A DNA stretch of 64,000 nucleotides from Pandoraea oxalativorans. Its GTDB lineage: Bacteria > Pseudomonadota > Gammaproteobacteria > Burkholderiales > Burkholderiaceae. Positions within the stretch are counted from its first letter, which is position 1; each line of letters begins with the position of its first letter. Made by a program: the position numbers and the translations under genes. Positions 10,645-19,382 of this stretch are shown here, piece after piece. The DNA lies in assembly GCF_000972785.3 (NCBI RefSeq), contig NZ_CP011253.3, positions 3,224,001 to 3,288,000 on the forward strand, written 5' to 3'. Below the pieces are notes generated by a model. That model worked only from the letters and a program-made list of their open reading frames with translations, was not told the DNA's origin and made no database searches.

Positions 10645-12011
10645 CGACGGCGTCCGAAGAAGCCACCGCCACCCGAGTCCGGCGGCACGTTGCCTTGCTG
10701 CGCTTGCGCGGCGGCCGCGGCATTGCGCGTCTGCTCCTTGTAACGCTGGAGCTTCGGCGAGTGCGGTTGAAGCCCGAGCGAAACCCACTTGTCCTTTTCC
10801 TCGCCGTCCGGCCCGACCACCGACTCGTGACGGAACAGTTCCTGCGTGGAGATGACGGTATCGGACACGCCGGTCACTTCGGTGATCGACAGAATCCGAC
10901 GGCGTCCGCTCGACAGACGGCCGATCTGCACGATGAAATCCAGCGCGCTCGTGATCTGACGGCGCAGGCTGCTCTCGCTGCCCTGGAACCCGGCGAAGCC
11001 CGCCAGCATCTCCAGACGATAGAGACATTCACGCGGCGAGTTGGCGTGAATCGTCGCCATCGAGCCTTCGTGGCCCGTGTTCATCGCCTGCATCATTTCC
11101 AGCACTTCGGAGCCGCGCACTTCGCCCACGATGATCCGGTCGGGACGCATCCGCAGACTGTTTCGAATCAGGTCCCGAATCGTCACCTCGCCGGAACCGT
11201 CGAAGCCGCCCTGACGCGACTCCAGTCGCACCACGTGCGGGTGGTTCAGCGAGAGTTCGGCCGTGTCTTCCACCGTCACCACGCGCTCGGTCGCCGGGAT
11301 AAAACTCGCCAGCGCGTTGAGCAGCGACGTCTTGCCCGAGCTCGTGCCACCCGAGACGAGGATGTTGCAACGCGAGCGCACCGCCGCTTCGAGCAGGTTG
11401 TAGATTTCTTCGTTGAAGCTGCCGAGCTGCAACAGGTCCGACGGCTTGAGCGGGTCTTTGCGGAACTTACGAATGGAGACGACGGGGCCATCGACGGCGA
11501 GCGGCTCGATGACCACGTTCAGGCGTCCGCCATCGGGCAGACGCGCGTCGACCATCGGATTCGATTCGTCCAGACGCCGCCCGATCGGCGCGAGAATGCG
11601 ACGCACGATGCGCAGCAGGTGCTGATTGTCGGAGAAGCGCAGCGCTTCGCGCGCCAGTACGCCGCGACGCGAGACGTATACGTCGTTGTAGCCGTTGATC
11701 AGAATGTCTTCCACCGCCGCGTCGGCCAGCAGGTCCTCGATCGGGCCGAAGCCGGCCAACTCCTTGGTCAGCGCGTCGGAGATCTGACGCAGCTCCGCCT
11801 CGTTGATCGGGATGCGGCGCAGACGCACGAAGCCATCCATTTCCAGATCGACGAACTGCTGGATCGCACTACGGCTCCAGCGCCCGAATTCCGCGCCGAG
11901 TTCTTCGATGCGCGCAAGCAGATGTTCGTGCGCCGCCGTCTTGATGTCCTGAAACTGCTGTGAATTGGCAAACGCGCGTTTGTCGTCGGCAAATTCGATG
12001 GAGTCTGTCAT
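10641..12011 (-). CDS. tadA: TadA/CpaF pilus assembly ATPase
   Basis: 456 residues from the ATG at 12011, one base after the tadZ stop. Secretion-superfamily ATPase of the VirB11/CpaF class that powers Flp pilus extension. Walker [16 protein letters not shown] lies near residue 221, followed by [18 protein letters not shown] and the Walker B/His box part [37 protein letters not shown]-terminal region has the family's [21 protein letters not shown] motif. Length fits CpaF proteins. An upstream ATG at 12125 would add 38 residues within tadZ and is unlikely. Confidence 0.95.
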   Translation of the reverse strand: MTDSIEFADDKRAFANSQQFQDIKTAAHEHLLARIEELGAEFGRWSRSAIQQFVDLEMDGFVRLRRIPINEAELRQISDALTKELAGFGPIEDLLADAAVEDILINGYNDVYVSRRGVLAREALRFSDNQHLLRIVRRILAPIGRRLDESNPMVDARLPDGGRLNVVIEPLAVDGPVVSIRKFRKDPLKPSDLLQLGSFNEEIYNLLEAAVRSRCNILVSGGTSSGKTSLLNALASFIPATERVVTVEDTAELSLNHPHVVRLESRQGGFDGSGEVTIRDLIRNSLRMRPDRIIVGEVRGSEVLEMMQAMNTGHEGSMATIHANSPRECLYRLEMLAGFAGFQGSESSLRRQITSALDFIVQIGRLSSGRRRILSITEVTGVSDTVISTQELFRHESVVGPDGEEKDKWVSLGLQPHSPKLQRYKEQTRNAAAAAQAQQGNVPPDSGGGGFFGRRR

Positions 12012-12012
12012 A

Positions 12013-13365
12013 TCAGTGCTTCCCCATGAATCGGCCCAGCCAGCCCGACGAATGTCGGTGCGACGCGGCGCCCGCATGTTGGGCGCAGAGCAAGCGCTCC
12101 ACCAACGGTTGCAGTGCGCGCACATACGGGTCGCCGCGTGCCGTGTCGATGATCAGCTTGCCCTGATTGGTGGCCGAGAGCATGGCGAGCGGCCGGTCGG
12201 GCAGCGTGGCAAGCAGCGGCACGTCGAACCGCTTGGCGATCTGGTCGGCCGCCATGCCGTAGCGCGGGTCGTAACGATTGAGGACGAGATGCAGATGGCT
12301 GCGCTCGACGCTCTTCTCCTCCAGGTCGCGCAGCATCGACGCGAGCGAGACGATCGCGCCCACGCTCTGATCGACCACGAGCCACACTTCGTCGGCAGCG
12401 CGCACGAGGCTGGCCACGAACGCCGGATTCGAGAAACCGCCGAGGTCGGCCACGATCAGATCGAAGAACGCCCGCAGGCGGTCGGTGAGCGCGAGCGCGT
12501 CGGCCGCCGCCACGCTGCGCATGTCGCCCAGATCGAGCGGCAGCGGCAGCACGGCCAGACCGCTCGGTGCGTGCGATACGGCCGTGTGCACCAGCGTTTC
12601 GTCGAAACGGCGCAAGTTCTGCACGGCCTCGGCAAAGCTGAACTGGCTTTGCGTGTTGAGATACAGCAGACGGTCGCCGGAGGGCAACCCGAGATCGAGC
12701 AGTGCGACATGACCGAGCAACGAGCTGTCGAACTTGTCGTCCTTGTTCGCGTTGGCCTTGGCAGCCTTCGCGGTCTTCTCCGCACGGTCCGGGTCGGCGC
12801 CGACGGACATTTCCTGACCCAGTTGCGACAGATGCGCAGCGAGCGTGCTGCATCCGACACCGATCCGGGCACCCAGCAGCACGATGAACCGGCCGTGGCG
12901 CTGCGGCGCTGTCGTCACGCTCACCGTGGGCGTGTGGTCGATCACTCGACGCACGACATCGAGCGCTTCGTCGTGCGTCGAGTGCATGTCGATGAAATCG
13001 TGGACGCCGGCGCGCAGCGCGGCTTTCATACCGTCGGCGCGCACCAACGACCCCACGGCGACCAGCGGCAGCTTGGGCGCGACGCGTTTGAGCATCTGCG
13101 CCAGTTCCGTGGCCTGCGCGATGCCGCCGTCGAGCGGATCGTCGGCATGGCCGGTCGGCTCGCCCGAGAAGTCGAGCAACACGACCTGCGGATCGAGATC
13201 GCCGATGCGCTGCTGCAACTGCGCCGGACGTCCGGCTTCCTGCAGCACTACGCCCTCTTCGCGCAAAGCCGCCGAGAGCCACTGTCCGTGGCCGGCATGT
13301 GCGCTGCAAAAAAGAAAGCGATGCAACTCAGTCATGGTGTCCAGTATTCGCGTCGGTGCGTTCAT
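12013..13365 (-). CDS. tadZ: TadZ/CpaE-type pilus localisation protein (degenerate Walker A)
   Basis: 450 residues. N-terminal receiver-like domain (VVLLDFSG around residue 63-70, then LVAVGSLVRADGMKAALRAGVHDFIDM) followed by a MinD/ParA-like domain from about residue 160. The Walker A position reads LLGARIGVGCSTLA, lacking both lysines of the deviant P-loop KGGVGKST, a loss seen in many TadZ proteins. Later motifs LLDLGLPSGD and DLIVADLGGFSNPAFVASLVRAADEVWLVVDQSVGAI are well kept. The start at 13365 has a good AAGGAG site seven bases upstream. TadZ is thought to bring the Tad machine to its cell position. About 103 bases separate it from rcpA. Confidence 0.88.
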   Translation of the reverse strand: MNAPTRILDTMTELHRFLFCSAHAGHGQWLSAALREEGVVLQEAGRPAQLQQRIGDLDPQVVLLDFSGEPTGHADDPLDGGIAQATELAQMLKRVAPKLPLVAVGSLVRADGMKAALRAGVHDFIDMHSTHDEALDVVRRVIDHTPTVSVTTAPQRHGRFIVLLGARIGVGCSTLAAHLSQLGQEMSVGADPDRAEKTAKAAKANANKDDKFDSSLLGHVALLDLGLPSGDRLLYLNTQSQFSFAEAVQNLRRFDETLVHTAVSHAPSGLAVLPLPLDLGDMRSVAAADALALTDRLRAFFDLIVADLGGFSNPAFVASLVRAADEVWLVVDQSVGAIVSLASMLRDLEEKSVERSHLHLVLNRYDPRYGMAADQIAKRFDVPLLATLPDRPLAMLSATNQGKLIIDTARGDPYVRALQPLVERLLCAQHAGAASHRHSSGWLGRFMGKH

Positions 13366-13468
13366 TTGTGCACTCCTTACTACCCCAACCCGGCCTTCGC
13401 CGATGCTTCGCCCGAGACCGCCGCGCCGCCGTCGAACCTGCGGCGATCCGGCGCTAATGCCACTTCGG

Positions 13469-14929
13469 TCACTTCGAGAAGCCCGGCAGTTCGCTGTCGC
13501 TTGCCACGCCCATCAAATACTCGCCCCACACCGGCCCCGGCCGCTTCTCCCGGGTGTCCCCCGGCAGCGGCAGCGTCACGTCTCTGGACACCGGCTTGAC
13601 CGGGTGAGGCGTGACGATGATGACCAGCTCCTTCTCGATACTGTTGTACTTCAGATTCCGGAAAAACGAGCCGATGAGCGGCAGATCGCCCAGCAGCGGC
13701 ACTTTGTCGACGGCGGCGGTCGTCGTGCGCGAAATCAGCCCGCCGATGATGAAACTCTCGCCGTCGCCCAGCTCGACCGTCGTATCGGCGCGCCGTGTCG
13801 TGATCGCGGGAATCTGCGTCGACGCAATCACCACGGCGTTCGTATAGTCAAGGTCGGACGCCTCCGGCGCGACCTTCAGGGCAATCCGGTTCGGCGACAG
13901 AATCGTCGGCGTCACCGTCAGGCCCACACCGAACGACTTGTAGACGATGGTCGTCGTGCCCAATCCCCCCGACTGCGGCACCGGCAACTCGCCACCGGCG
14001 AGGAAGCTCGCGCTCTGTCCCGACAAGGCGACCAGCGACGGTGCAGCAAGTACGCGCCCCAACCCGTTCGACTGCAGCAGGTTGATCTTCGCCGACAGGT
14101 TGAATGCGCCACGCGTGATCGATCCGAAGAACGAACCGAAGTTCGACGTCGAGGTACCGCCGCTGCCGAACGCAGCCGTGCCCAGTGTCGAAATCACGCC
14201 GAATCCGCCCGATGGCGAGATGCGCTCTGCCGTAAAGTCCACCCCCAGTTGATTCAGAATGTTGCGGTTCACCTCGACGATCTTGACGTCGACCTGCACG
14301 ACGCCGGTGTCCCCGACCGTCGAACGGTCCACCACCACGCCGCCCTTGCCCGTCGCATCGACCGCTGCCGCTTGCAGGCCGCTGTGTTCGATGAGCGTAT
14401 TCGTATGTCCCCTGATGACGGCAGCGCTGCCGCGCGCGTCGACGCTGGCCGTGCCGGTGTCACCCAATGCACTTTGCAGGTTGCCCTGCACGTGAACCTC
14501 CCAACGGGTGGCCTCGCCACCGCGCGGCCACGTCGATACCTGTGTCGTACCGGCCTTCTTGCCAACGACCAGCACCGAACCGCGACGCCCGCCCGAGCCC
14601 TTGAGCACGACGATGTCCGCGATCTCCGGATCGGCAACGGCCACGCGCTCCAGCGTGCCCGAGACCGGTAATTCGCGCTGTTCGTGCACGGCGAGCGTCA
14701 GCGAACGAGCCCCTGCGCCCCGTGCAACGTCTGCGGCGTCGGCCATCCGGACCGCGACCGTCGCCCCACATGCGAGCAGCGCAGCAAAACAAAACAGCAT
14801 TCCCGTGACACGTCTGGTCTCTCGTCTGGCAGTGCGAACCTGGCTTCTGATCATGGCGTGGCTGTATCGGTCACTGTGTCGGTTAAGTGGTGTTCGTCGC
14901 ACTGGTTGCCCCCCGCGCCCGAACATCAC
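13469..14929 (-). CDS. rcpA: RcpA/CpaC outer-membrane secretin of the Tad pilus
   Basis: Up to 486 residues. N-terminal signal-like helix (GMLFCFAALLACGATVAVRMADAADVA), a pilus/BON-like domain (LPVSGTLERVAVADPEIADIVVLKG), then the secretin core: VQVDVKIVEVNRNILNQLGVDF, a Gly/Ser-rich amphipathic region, FGVGLTVTPTILSPNRIALKV and the C-terminal VPLLGDLPLIGSFFR motif of type II/III secretins. Forms the outer-membrane pore for the Flp pilus. Start is uncertain: a GTG at 14929, an ATG at 14926 and an ATG at 14854 (MIRSQVRT) are all possible; none has a strong ribosome site. The gene sits about 60 bases after rcpC. Confidence 0.9.
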   Translation of the reverse strand: MMFGRGGQPVRRTPLNRHSDRYSHAMIRSQVRTARRETRRVTGMLFCFAALLACGATVAVRMADAADVARGAGARSLTLAVHEQRELPVSGTLERVAVADPEIADIVVLKGSGGRRGSVLVVGKKAGTTQVSTWPRGGEATRWEVHVQGNLQSALGDTGTASVDARGSAAVIRGHTNTLIEHSGLQAAAVDATGKGGVVVDRSTVGDTGVVQVDVKIVEVNRNILNQLGVDFTAERISPSGGFGVISTLGTAAFGSGGTSTSNFGSFFGSITRGAFNLSAKINLLQSNGLGRVLAAPSLVALSGQSASFLAGGELPVPQSGGLGTTTIVYKSFGVGLTVTPTILSPNRIALKVAPEASDLDYTNAVVIASTQIPAITTRRADTTVELGDGESFIIGGLISRTTTAAVDKVPLLGDLPLIGSFFRNLKYNSIEKELVIIVTPHPVKPVSRDVTLPLPGDTREKRPGPVWGEYLMGVASDSELPGFSK

Positions 14930-14988
14930 CGGATCTGCTCGTCACTTCAATTCAGTTCACTCAGTTCAAATCGTTGCGTTGCGATGGA

Positions 14989-16017
14989 TTAGAAGGAGGC
15001 GGTGGATCGCTCGGCGCCGCGCACGACTTCGACCGTGCCTCCGCCACTGCCTCCACCTCCCGGCGAGCGCGGCGCAGGTGCGGCCGTGCGTCTCGGTGGC
15101 TCACCCGCCAGCCCCGTCGTGGCGATACCGGCGTAGGCCCGGTTCTCCGGCGAGTTCAGTGCGGCCTTGTTGTCGCCCGCGAGACCGGCCTTGCTCACGA
15201 GTACGGGCGGTGTCGGCGGGAACAGCGACGTATCGGGCTTCGTGTCGTCGGCGGGGTTCCGCAATGCGAGCGTGATCTTGCCCTGCTGTGCGCCGAGCAC
15301 GAGTCGGTTGACGTCTTCGGTCGGGACGGCTACGACCGCCGACGTCGCGGGCATCGGCGGTGGTTGCGGCGCGGCCGCTTGTTGGGGCGGCGGCGCGCTG
15401 GCCGTCGCTGCCGCGACCGTGGAGGCGACGCTGGGCGCGGCGGGCGGCGGCGTGATGTCGTCGAGCGACGCGTTGCCATAGGTCAGCACCCGCACCCGGG
15501 ACGCCAGCAAGCGCGCTTGGGTGTCGTCCACCAGGCCGACCGTCGGGCTGCCTACGGGTTGATTCGTCTTCATCGTGAAGAAAACGTCCACGAAATCGCC
15601 GGGGCGAATGCGGTTGCTCACGCCGACCGTCTCGGTCACGGGAAGGGCGACGGCGCGCTCGCCGGGGGCGAGTTGCATCGCGAGACCGCGTGCCAGCGTG
15701 TTTTGCGTGACCGGCACCCCCGCTGCGAGTGCGACGAGCGGCACCCGGCCCACGACGTCGGCCGGGTTGCCGAAGGCATTGGAGGTCTGGCTGTCGAACT
15801 GCGCAATCTTGATGTCGTCGGCCGTAATCGGCTTGCCCGGCGCGAGCGCTCTGGCCGCCACCACAGCCGGGAAGCGCTGTGTCAGCGTTTGGGTCACAGC
15901 AGAGGGTGCGGCGCTCGGCGTGGGCGCATTGTTCGTTCCCAGACGCAATGCGAAAAGCGCCAGCGCGACACCGGCGATAACCAGCACGGCAGCAAGAATC
16001 TTGGTGGCTTTGTTCAT
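14989..16017 (-). CDS. rcpC: RcpC/CpaB periplasmic Tad pilus protein
   Basis: 342 residues. One N-terminal membrane helix (KILAAVLVIAGVALALFALRLG), then a SAF domain (VVAARALAPGKPITADDIKIAQFD...RVPLVALAAGVPVTQNTL) and a RcpC-like domain (RAVALPVTETVGVSNRIRPGDFVDVFFTM...LLASRVRVLTYG). The Ala/Pro/Gln-rich insert at about 190-225 and the Pro/Gly-rich C-terminus are probably flexible. CpaB proteins sit in the periplasm and modify or link to the RcpA secretin. There is a 181-base spacer between this gene and tadE. Confidence 0.9.
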   Translation of the reverse strand: MNKATKILAAVLVIAGVALALFALRLGTNNAPTPSAAPSAVTQTLTQRFPAVVAARALAPGKPITADDIKIAQFDSQTSNAFGNPADVVGRVPLVALAAGVPVTQNTLARGLAMQLAPGERAVALPVTETVGVSNRIRPGDFVDVFFTMKTNQPVGSPTVGLVDDTQARLLASRVRVLTYGNASLDDITPPPAAPSVASTVAAATASAPPPQQAAAPQPPPMPATSAVVAVPTEDVNRLVLGAQQGKITLALRNPADDTKPDTSLFPPTPPVLVSKAGLAGDNKAALNSPENRAYAGIATTGLAGEPPRRTAAPAPRSPGGGGSGGGTVEVVRGAERSTASF

Positions 16018-16198
16018 GGCTTGGGGCCTGTCGGCCGTTCAGTCACAACTTGCGGGGCGCCGGTGTGCCGGCGGCATATCAATCCGATGCGACTTCCTGT
16101 CGTCTCACGCGTTGTCCTTTTTTTGTTGCTCGCTTTCTGTTTTCCCTCTACCTGCTTCGTACATGCTTCGCGCGTGTTCTGCCCATCCCGACGACCAC

Positions 16199-16684
16199 TC
16201 AACTGCCCCCGAGCGTCGACGTGTCCAGCGTCACGGCCGCCGTACCGATCACGGTTTGCGGCACCAGCGCCCCCAGCCCCGGCCAGTTGACCGTCATCGG
16301 CTGATTGAGCGTCAGCGTCACGTGCACAATGCACTGCGACACCGTGCCGGTCCCCGATGCCGGGCAGGGATACGTGGCGTCCACCGGAAACGTCGCGCTG
16401 ACAGCCGACGCCGAAGGCCATGTCAGCGTGGTATTGATCGCCGTCGTGGCGTAGCCCTGACGCTGTGCCATCGTGCCAGCGCGCAACATCGCACGGCCAG
16501 CCTCGGAGGCGGCCTGTGTGAGCATTTGCCGGGCAAGAATATTGATGGAGAAGGCGACGGCAACGTAGAAGGCGGGCAAGAGGATCATGAGAATGAGCAT
16601 GAATTCCAGAGCGGCGACACCGCGCAGTCGTATTGACCGAACGCATCGCAACCCTGAATTTGCCCGTGCCCCAGACCGCTTCAT
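16199..16684 (-). CDS. tadE: TadE-like minor pseudopilin
   Basis: 161 residues from the ATG at 16684, chosen because GGGGAG lies about eight bases upstream; a start 27 bases earlier is open. The N-terminus has a basic leader ending RLRG followed by VAALEFMLILMILLPAFYVAVAFSI: a prepilin peptidase site (cleavage after Gly, Glu at +5, Phe at +6) and hydrophobic helix. The rest is a small extracytoplasmic domain with two cysteines (YPCPASG...SQCIVHV) that could form a disulfide. TadE is a Tad pseudopilin processed by TadV. Confidence 0.85.
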   Translation of the reverse strand: MKRSGARANSGLRCVRSIRLRGVAALEFMLILMILLPAFYVAVAFSINILARQMLTQAASEAGRAMLRAGTMAQRQGYATTAINTTLTWPSASAVSATFPVDATYPCPASGTGTVSQCIVHVTLTLNQPMTVNWPGLGALVPQTVIGTAAVTLDTSTLGGS

Positions 16685-16908
16685 GACGATACTCCCCGTC
16701 GCGCACGGCACTTTTCGACCGTGTCTGGCGACGCATGAACCTGCACATTTGCGCGGCGTCGCCCGCGCCTCCCGTTATTTCGGTGCTGGCTGCGCCAACA
16801 CTCGTCACCGCCGATGCCTCCAGACGCTGCCATGGACAGCGATCCTGCTGCAGCCTGCGGCAGGCGCCCTCACGCCCTCATCCGCGCACTGCTTTCATCT
16901 CACTGCTT

Positions 16909-17388
16909 TCATCGCACTACAAGCGCTGCGGCAGCCAGATACGCCCCGTAAGGCAACCCCACGCGCCCCGCCCGCCACTGCAGAATTCGTTGCCACACTC
17001 CCGACGCCGCCCAGCGTTCGCGCCATCGTGCGAGCCATTTCATTCGACCGGTGAGCAGCACCAGCGCATGCAAGCCGGTCGCCGCGCTGGCCAGACACCA
17101 CACCGGCAACAGCGCGGGGTAACCCGCTATCAACCCGATCACCGCAAACAGCTTGACGTCGCCTGCGGCCATCACGCCTCGCCACCAAAAAGGTAGCAGT
17201 ACGATCAAACCCAGAAGTGCGCCCAGTCCATGCACCCACAGCATGCGAGGTCCGGTGTGCCACGCTTGCCATGCAATCCAGACCAGCGCGGGCCCAGCAA
17301 CGCACAATAGCCAGATATTCGGGATACGCCGTGCGATCAGGTCGGTCAGTACGATCGGCACACATAGCAGCCACAGCAATGTCAGCAC
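16909..17388 (-). CDS. tadV: TadV/CpaA prepilin peptidase (A24 family)
   Basis: 159 residues, small integral membrane aspartic protease that cleaves Flp and TadE/F prepilins. The two catalytic aspartates are visible: Asp near residue 16 in VLTDLIARRIPN and the GxGD-like Asp in MAAGDVKLFAVIG near residue 77. Six or so hydrophobic segments and the C-terminal LPYGAYLAAAALVV match the family, without the N-terminal methylase domain, as expected for TadV. The first start in frame is a GTG at 17388 with no clear ribosome site, so the exact start is uncertain. It lies 59 bases after flp2. Confidence 0.9.
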   Translation of the reverse strand: MLTLLWLLCVPIVLTDLIARRIPNIWLLCVAGPALVWIAWQAWHTGPRMLWVHGLGALLGLIVLLPFWWRGVMAAGDVKLFAVIGLIAGYPALLPVWCLASAATGLHALVLLTGRMKWLARWRERWAASGVWQRILQWRAGRVGLPYGAYLAAAALVVR

Positions 17389-17447
17389 AGGAGGTCTCGC
17401 ATCCGGTTCCGCTTAAACCGCCTATACAAATCGGCGCCGATGCCGTC

Positions 17448-17648
17448 TCAATGCGATGACGCCGAGGTGGCCGCCGACGTCACCGAGCTAAACGCGCTCG
17501 AGAGCACACTGCTCATGTTCGTGTACACCGTGCCGCCGATGATGACCGCCACGATGGCCGCGAGAATGCCGTATTCCAGCGCGGTCACGCCCTTCTGCCG
17601 CAACGCTCTGTGCTGTCGGCCGCTGTCCCCAACTCGATTTGCTCGCAT
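17448..17648 (-). CDS. flp: Flp-family type IVb pilin (second copy)
   Basis: 66 residues. Leader ends RQKG, cleaved before VTALEYGILAAIVAVIIGG, with Glu at +5 and Tyr at +6, the Flp signature. The helix region is identical to that of the first pilin, but leader and C-terminus differ (NMSSVLSSAFSSVTSAATSASSH). Ribosome site GGGGAAG lies eight bases before the ATG. It lies 201 bases after the first pilin and before tadV. Whether it is a structural or minor pilin cannot be told from sequence. Confidence 0.9.
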   Translation of the reverse strand: MRANRVGDSGRQHRALRQKGVTALEYGILAAIVAVIIGGTVYTNMSSVLSSAFSSVTSAATSASSH

Positions 17649-17849
17649 GATTCGCTTCCCCGCGAATACAGCATCTACCCCGAACGGCGCTTGTCTGTGA
17701 ACTTGCGCCTCTCCCGTCTTTTCCCGCTATTCCGCTTTTCCGCTTGTGGTCCGCATGATGCCTCGCTACAGGCCGCAGACGCGAGGAACCTGTGCCGACC
17801 TCTTCCGGAACACCGAAGCTGCGTTGTTCCGATACGAACCACGTAAACC

Positions 17850-18035
17850 TTATGCGCCTGCTGCCGTGACCGCCGACTGGATCTTCGAGAACACGGAGGA
17901 GAACGTCGTGCCCAGATTGGTATAGACGGTGCCACCGATGATCACCGCGACGATAGCGGCGAGGATGCCGTACTCAAGCGCCGTTACACCACGCTCATCG
18001 CGCGCAAACAGACGAAAACGATTTCCGAGTTTCAT
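17850..18035 (-). CDS. flp: Flp-family type IVb pilin (first copy, probably major)
   Basis: 61 residues from the ATG at 18035 (MKLGNRFRLFARDERG), preceded by a strong GAGGGAGGG ribosome site. Prepilin cleavage before VTALEYGILAAIVAVIIGG, Glu +5, Tyr +6, then TVYTNLGTTFSSVFSKIQSAVTAAGA. First gene of the tad locus. It has the stronger ribosome site of the two pilins and a GC hairpin in its leader (GGGCC/GGCCC at 18082-18095), fitting high expression and mRNA stability, which I infer rather than see. Confidence 0.92.
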   Translation of the reverse strand: MKLGNRFRLFARDERGVTALEYGILAAIVAVIIGGTVYTNLGTTFSSVFSKIQSAVTAAGA

Positions 18036-18217
18036 ATCACCCTCCCTCAAAAAGGCGCTAAACGCCCGTTGGCACACAGCAGGGCCGTCAGGCCCCTAAG
18101 GTCTGACGACGGAATCCCGCCATATCGCTGATCAACTCTTGACTTCGGCCTCGGGTCCGTTGCGCTGTAAGGCTCGCGAACCTCTTTTACCTTGTACGCC
18201 AATATTTCCGTGGCCGG

Positions 18218-18233
18218 TGGCACAGCCTTTGCA
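18218..18233 (+). promoter_or_regulatory. Sigma-54 (RpoN) promoter, exact consensus, no gene immediately downstream
   Basis: TGGCACAGCCTTTGCA: -24 element TGGCAC, five bases, -12 element TTGCA, with GG and GC exactly ten bases apart. It points away from flp. The next plus-strand gene is about 800 bases away, so it may make a long leader or a small RNA, or be a chance match. Confidence 0.6.
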
Positions 18234-18730
18234 CTCGCGTACTAATTTTTTCCGATGCTAATTTAAACTAAATCACAAAAACTAGAGTCTTGCTTCCAAT
18301 CAACCCGGAGGATGTAATAAAGCGTTACACAGGTTGATCAAACAATACTCCAAAACTAAGCAATACAACGTGCGCGAGGGAAAACCATGATTGGTGCGAC
18401 GCCACACATATTGGCGAATTCCCCTCACCTTCGATTTCAGCACCCATTTAAATAATTATTCATTTTTTCAAAGTCGTCGCATCGCGTTTCACAAAGCGAA
18501 CACGCCCATGTCACACGGCATCTGGCGCCAGTCCATTACGCCCTTCTGCTCGACCGCATAGCGTATTTAGCCATTTGCACGGCTTTCCAGCGATTACGTT
18601 TGATCGGGCATTACCCGAATCGCCGGAACTCCCGAATATCTTCCGGGGCGTTCTGATGCAGTTGTTTTTGCTCCTGAATTCCGCGCCTGCACGTCATTCG
18701 TTCGCGTTATCCCTTTCCCACCTCCTTTTG

Positions 18731-18795
18731 GTAACCCTTCCACCTCGTTACAGCTGAATCGTTACGTTACGTTACCCGTAACGAACCCCGTAACG
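18731..18795. promoter_or_regulatory. Cluster of GTTAC / GTAAC half-sites (candidate upstream activator sequence)
   Basis: CGTTAC occurs at 18746, 18760, 18765 and 18770, GTAACG at 18778 and 18790, and GTAAC at 18731. Three copies are directly abutting at five-base spacing and are followed by inverted copies. The cluster ends about 185 bases before the sigma-54 promoter at 18980, a usual distance for an enhancer-binding protein site. Confidence 0.5.
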
Positions 18796-18979
18796 GGAAC
18801 GTCGTTTCCCCTCTTATTCGCCATTTCCCGATGGCGTTAACCCTGACTTTTCACTTCCCCTGCGCCATCGAGATATCTCGATCCAAAAGATTCTTGTTTT
18901 CCGAAACGCAAATAAATACAGGCTTCTCAGCCGATTGCCGGAAAAACTAGAAGGCTTATTCGAACCCCGGATCTGTAGT

Positions 18980-18995
18980 TGGCACACCTCTTGCG
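18980..18995 (+). promoter_or_regulatory. Sigma-54 (RpoN) promoter of the lipoprotein cluster
   Basis: TGGCACACCTCTTGCG: -24 TGGCAC, five bases, -12 TTGC, GG-to-GC spacing of ten. The expected start of transcription, near 19006, lies about 30 bases before the ATG at 19037, which has its own ribosome site. This placement makes it the likely promoter for the genes that follow. Confidence 0.75.
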
Positions 18996-19036
18996 CATAT
19001 CCCTGCATCGCAACGCTAAAGATCACGAGGGACACC

Positions 19037-19355
19037 ATGATCGTTGGCAATACCAAACAAACGGTGCACGGCGCAGCCGCCATTTCGGCAGAGCGTCAAC
19101 GCATCTCGGCTAAGCAGCGCGAGGCTGTCGCCGACACCGATCGTAGAGGCGCAAGCCCCGGGGAGGGGCGGTGAAGAAGGCGGTGGCGTACGCGCCACCG
19201 CCACACCGACCGACGCGGCGAACGCTCGCAGCAGCTACACGAATTCGGCCCATGCGATGACGGGCCCCGATAGCGCAACCGTCACCGCGCTCCTGTTCGA
19301 ACTCATCGCACAACGCATGAACAACCGACTGGCAGCGCAAAACGTGCTCGCCTGA
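19037..19355 (+). pseudogene. Small gene apparently split by a +1 frame change, function unknown
   Basis: An ATG at 19037 with a GAGGGA ribosome site opens a 45-residue frame (MIVGNTKQTVHGAAAISAERQR...) that stops at 19174. The next frame, from the G-rich stretch at about 19150-19175 to a stop at 19353, has high third-position GC and plausible protein (SSYTNSAHAMTGPDS...LLFELIAQRMNNRL). Removing one base near the run CCCCGGGGAGGGG would give a single protein of about 105 residues. Explanations are a real frameshift, a sequencing error in the G run, programmed frameshifting, or two small genes. No family is recognised. It is the first gene behind the sigma-54 promoter and is followed 27 bases later by the first lipoprotein gene. 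Confidence 0.5.
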
Positions 19356-19382
19356 ATACGACAAAGACCAGAGGACACCATC

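Larger units (their letters stand above)
18036..19036. other. Regulatory region between the tad locus and the lipoprotein cluster
   Basis: About 1 kb without a convincing gene, AT-rich around 18240-18480. It holds a GC hairpin in the flp leader (18082-18095), two plus-strand sigma-54 promoter matches (18218 and 18980) and a group of GTTAC/GTAAC half-sites (18731-18795). I could not place a convincing minus-strand promoter for flp. An open frame at 18575-18757 and an antisense one at 18814-19083 have no ribosome site of note and are not called. Confidence 0.7.

Noticed and set aside
18070..18085. TGGCAC near the flp leader as a third sigma-54 site
   Set aside because: The -12 part reads AGGGC instead of TTGC.
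18575..18757. 60-residue open frame in the regulatory region
   Set aside because: No ribosome site and no coding bias; lies in AT-rich promoter DNA.
18814..19083. 89-residue antisense frame with a signal-peptide-like N-terminus
   Set aside because: Covers the sigma-54 promoter in reverse, lacks a ribosome site, and the rest of the chain is not protein-like.
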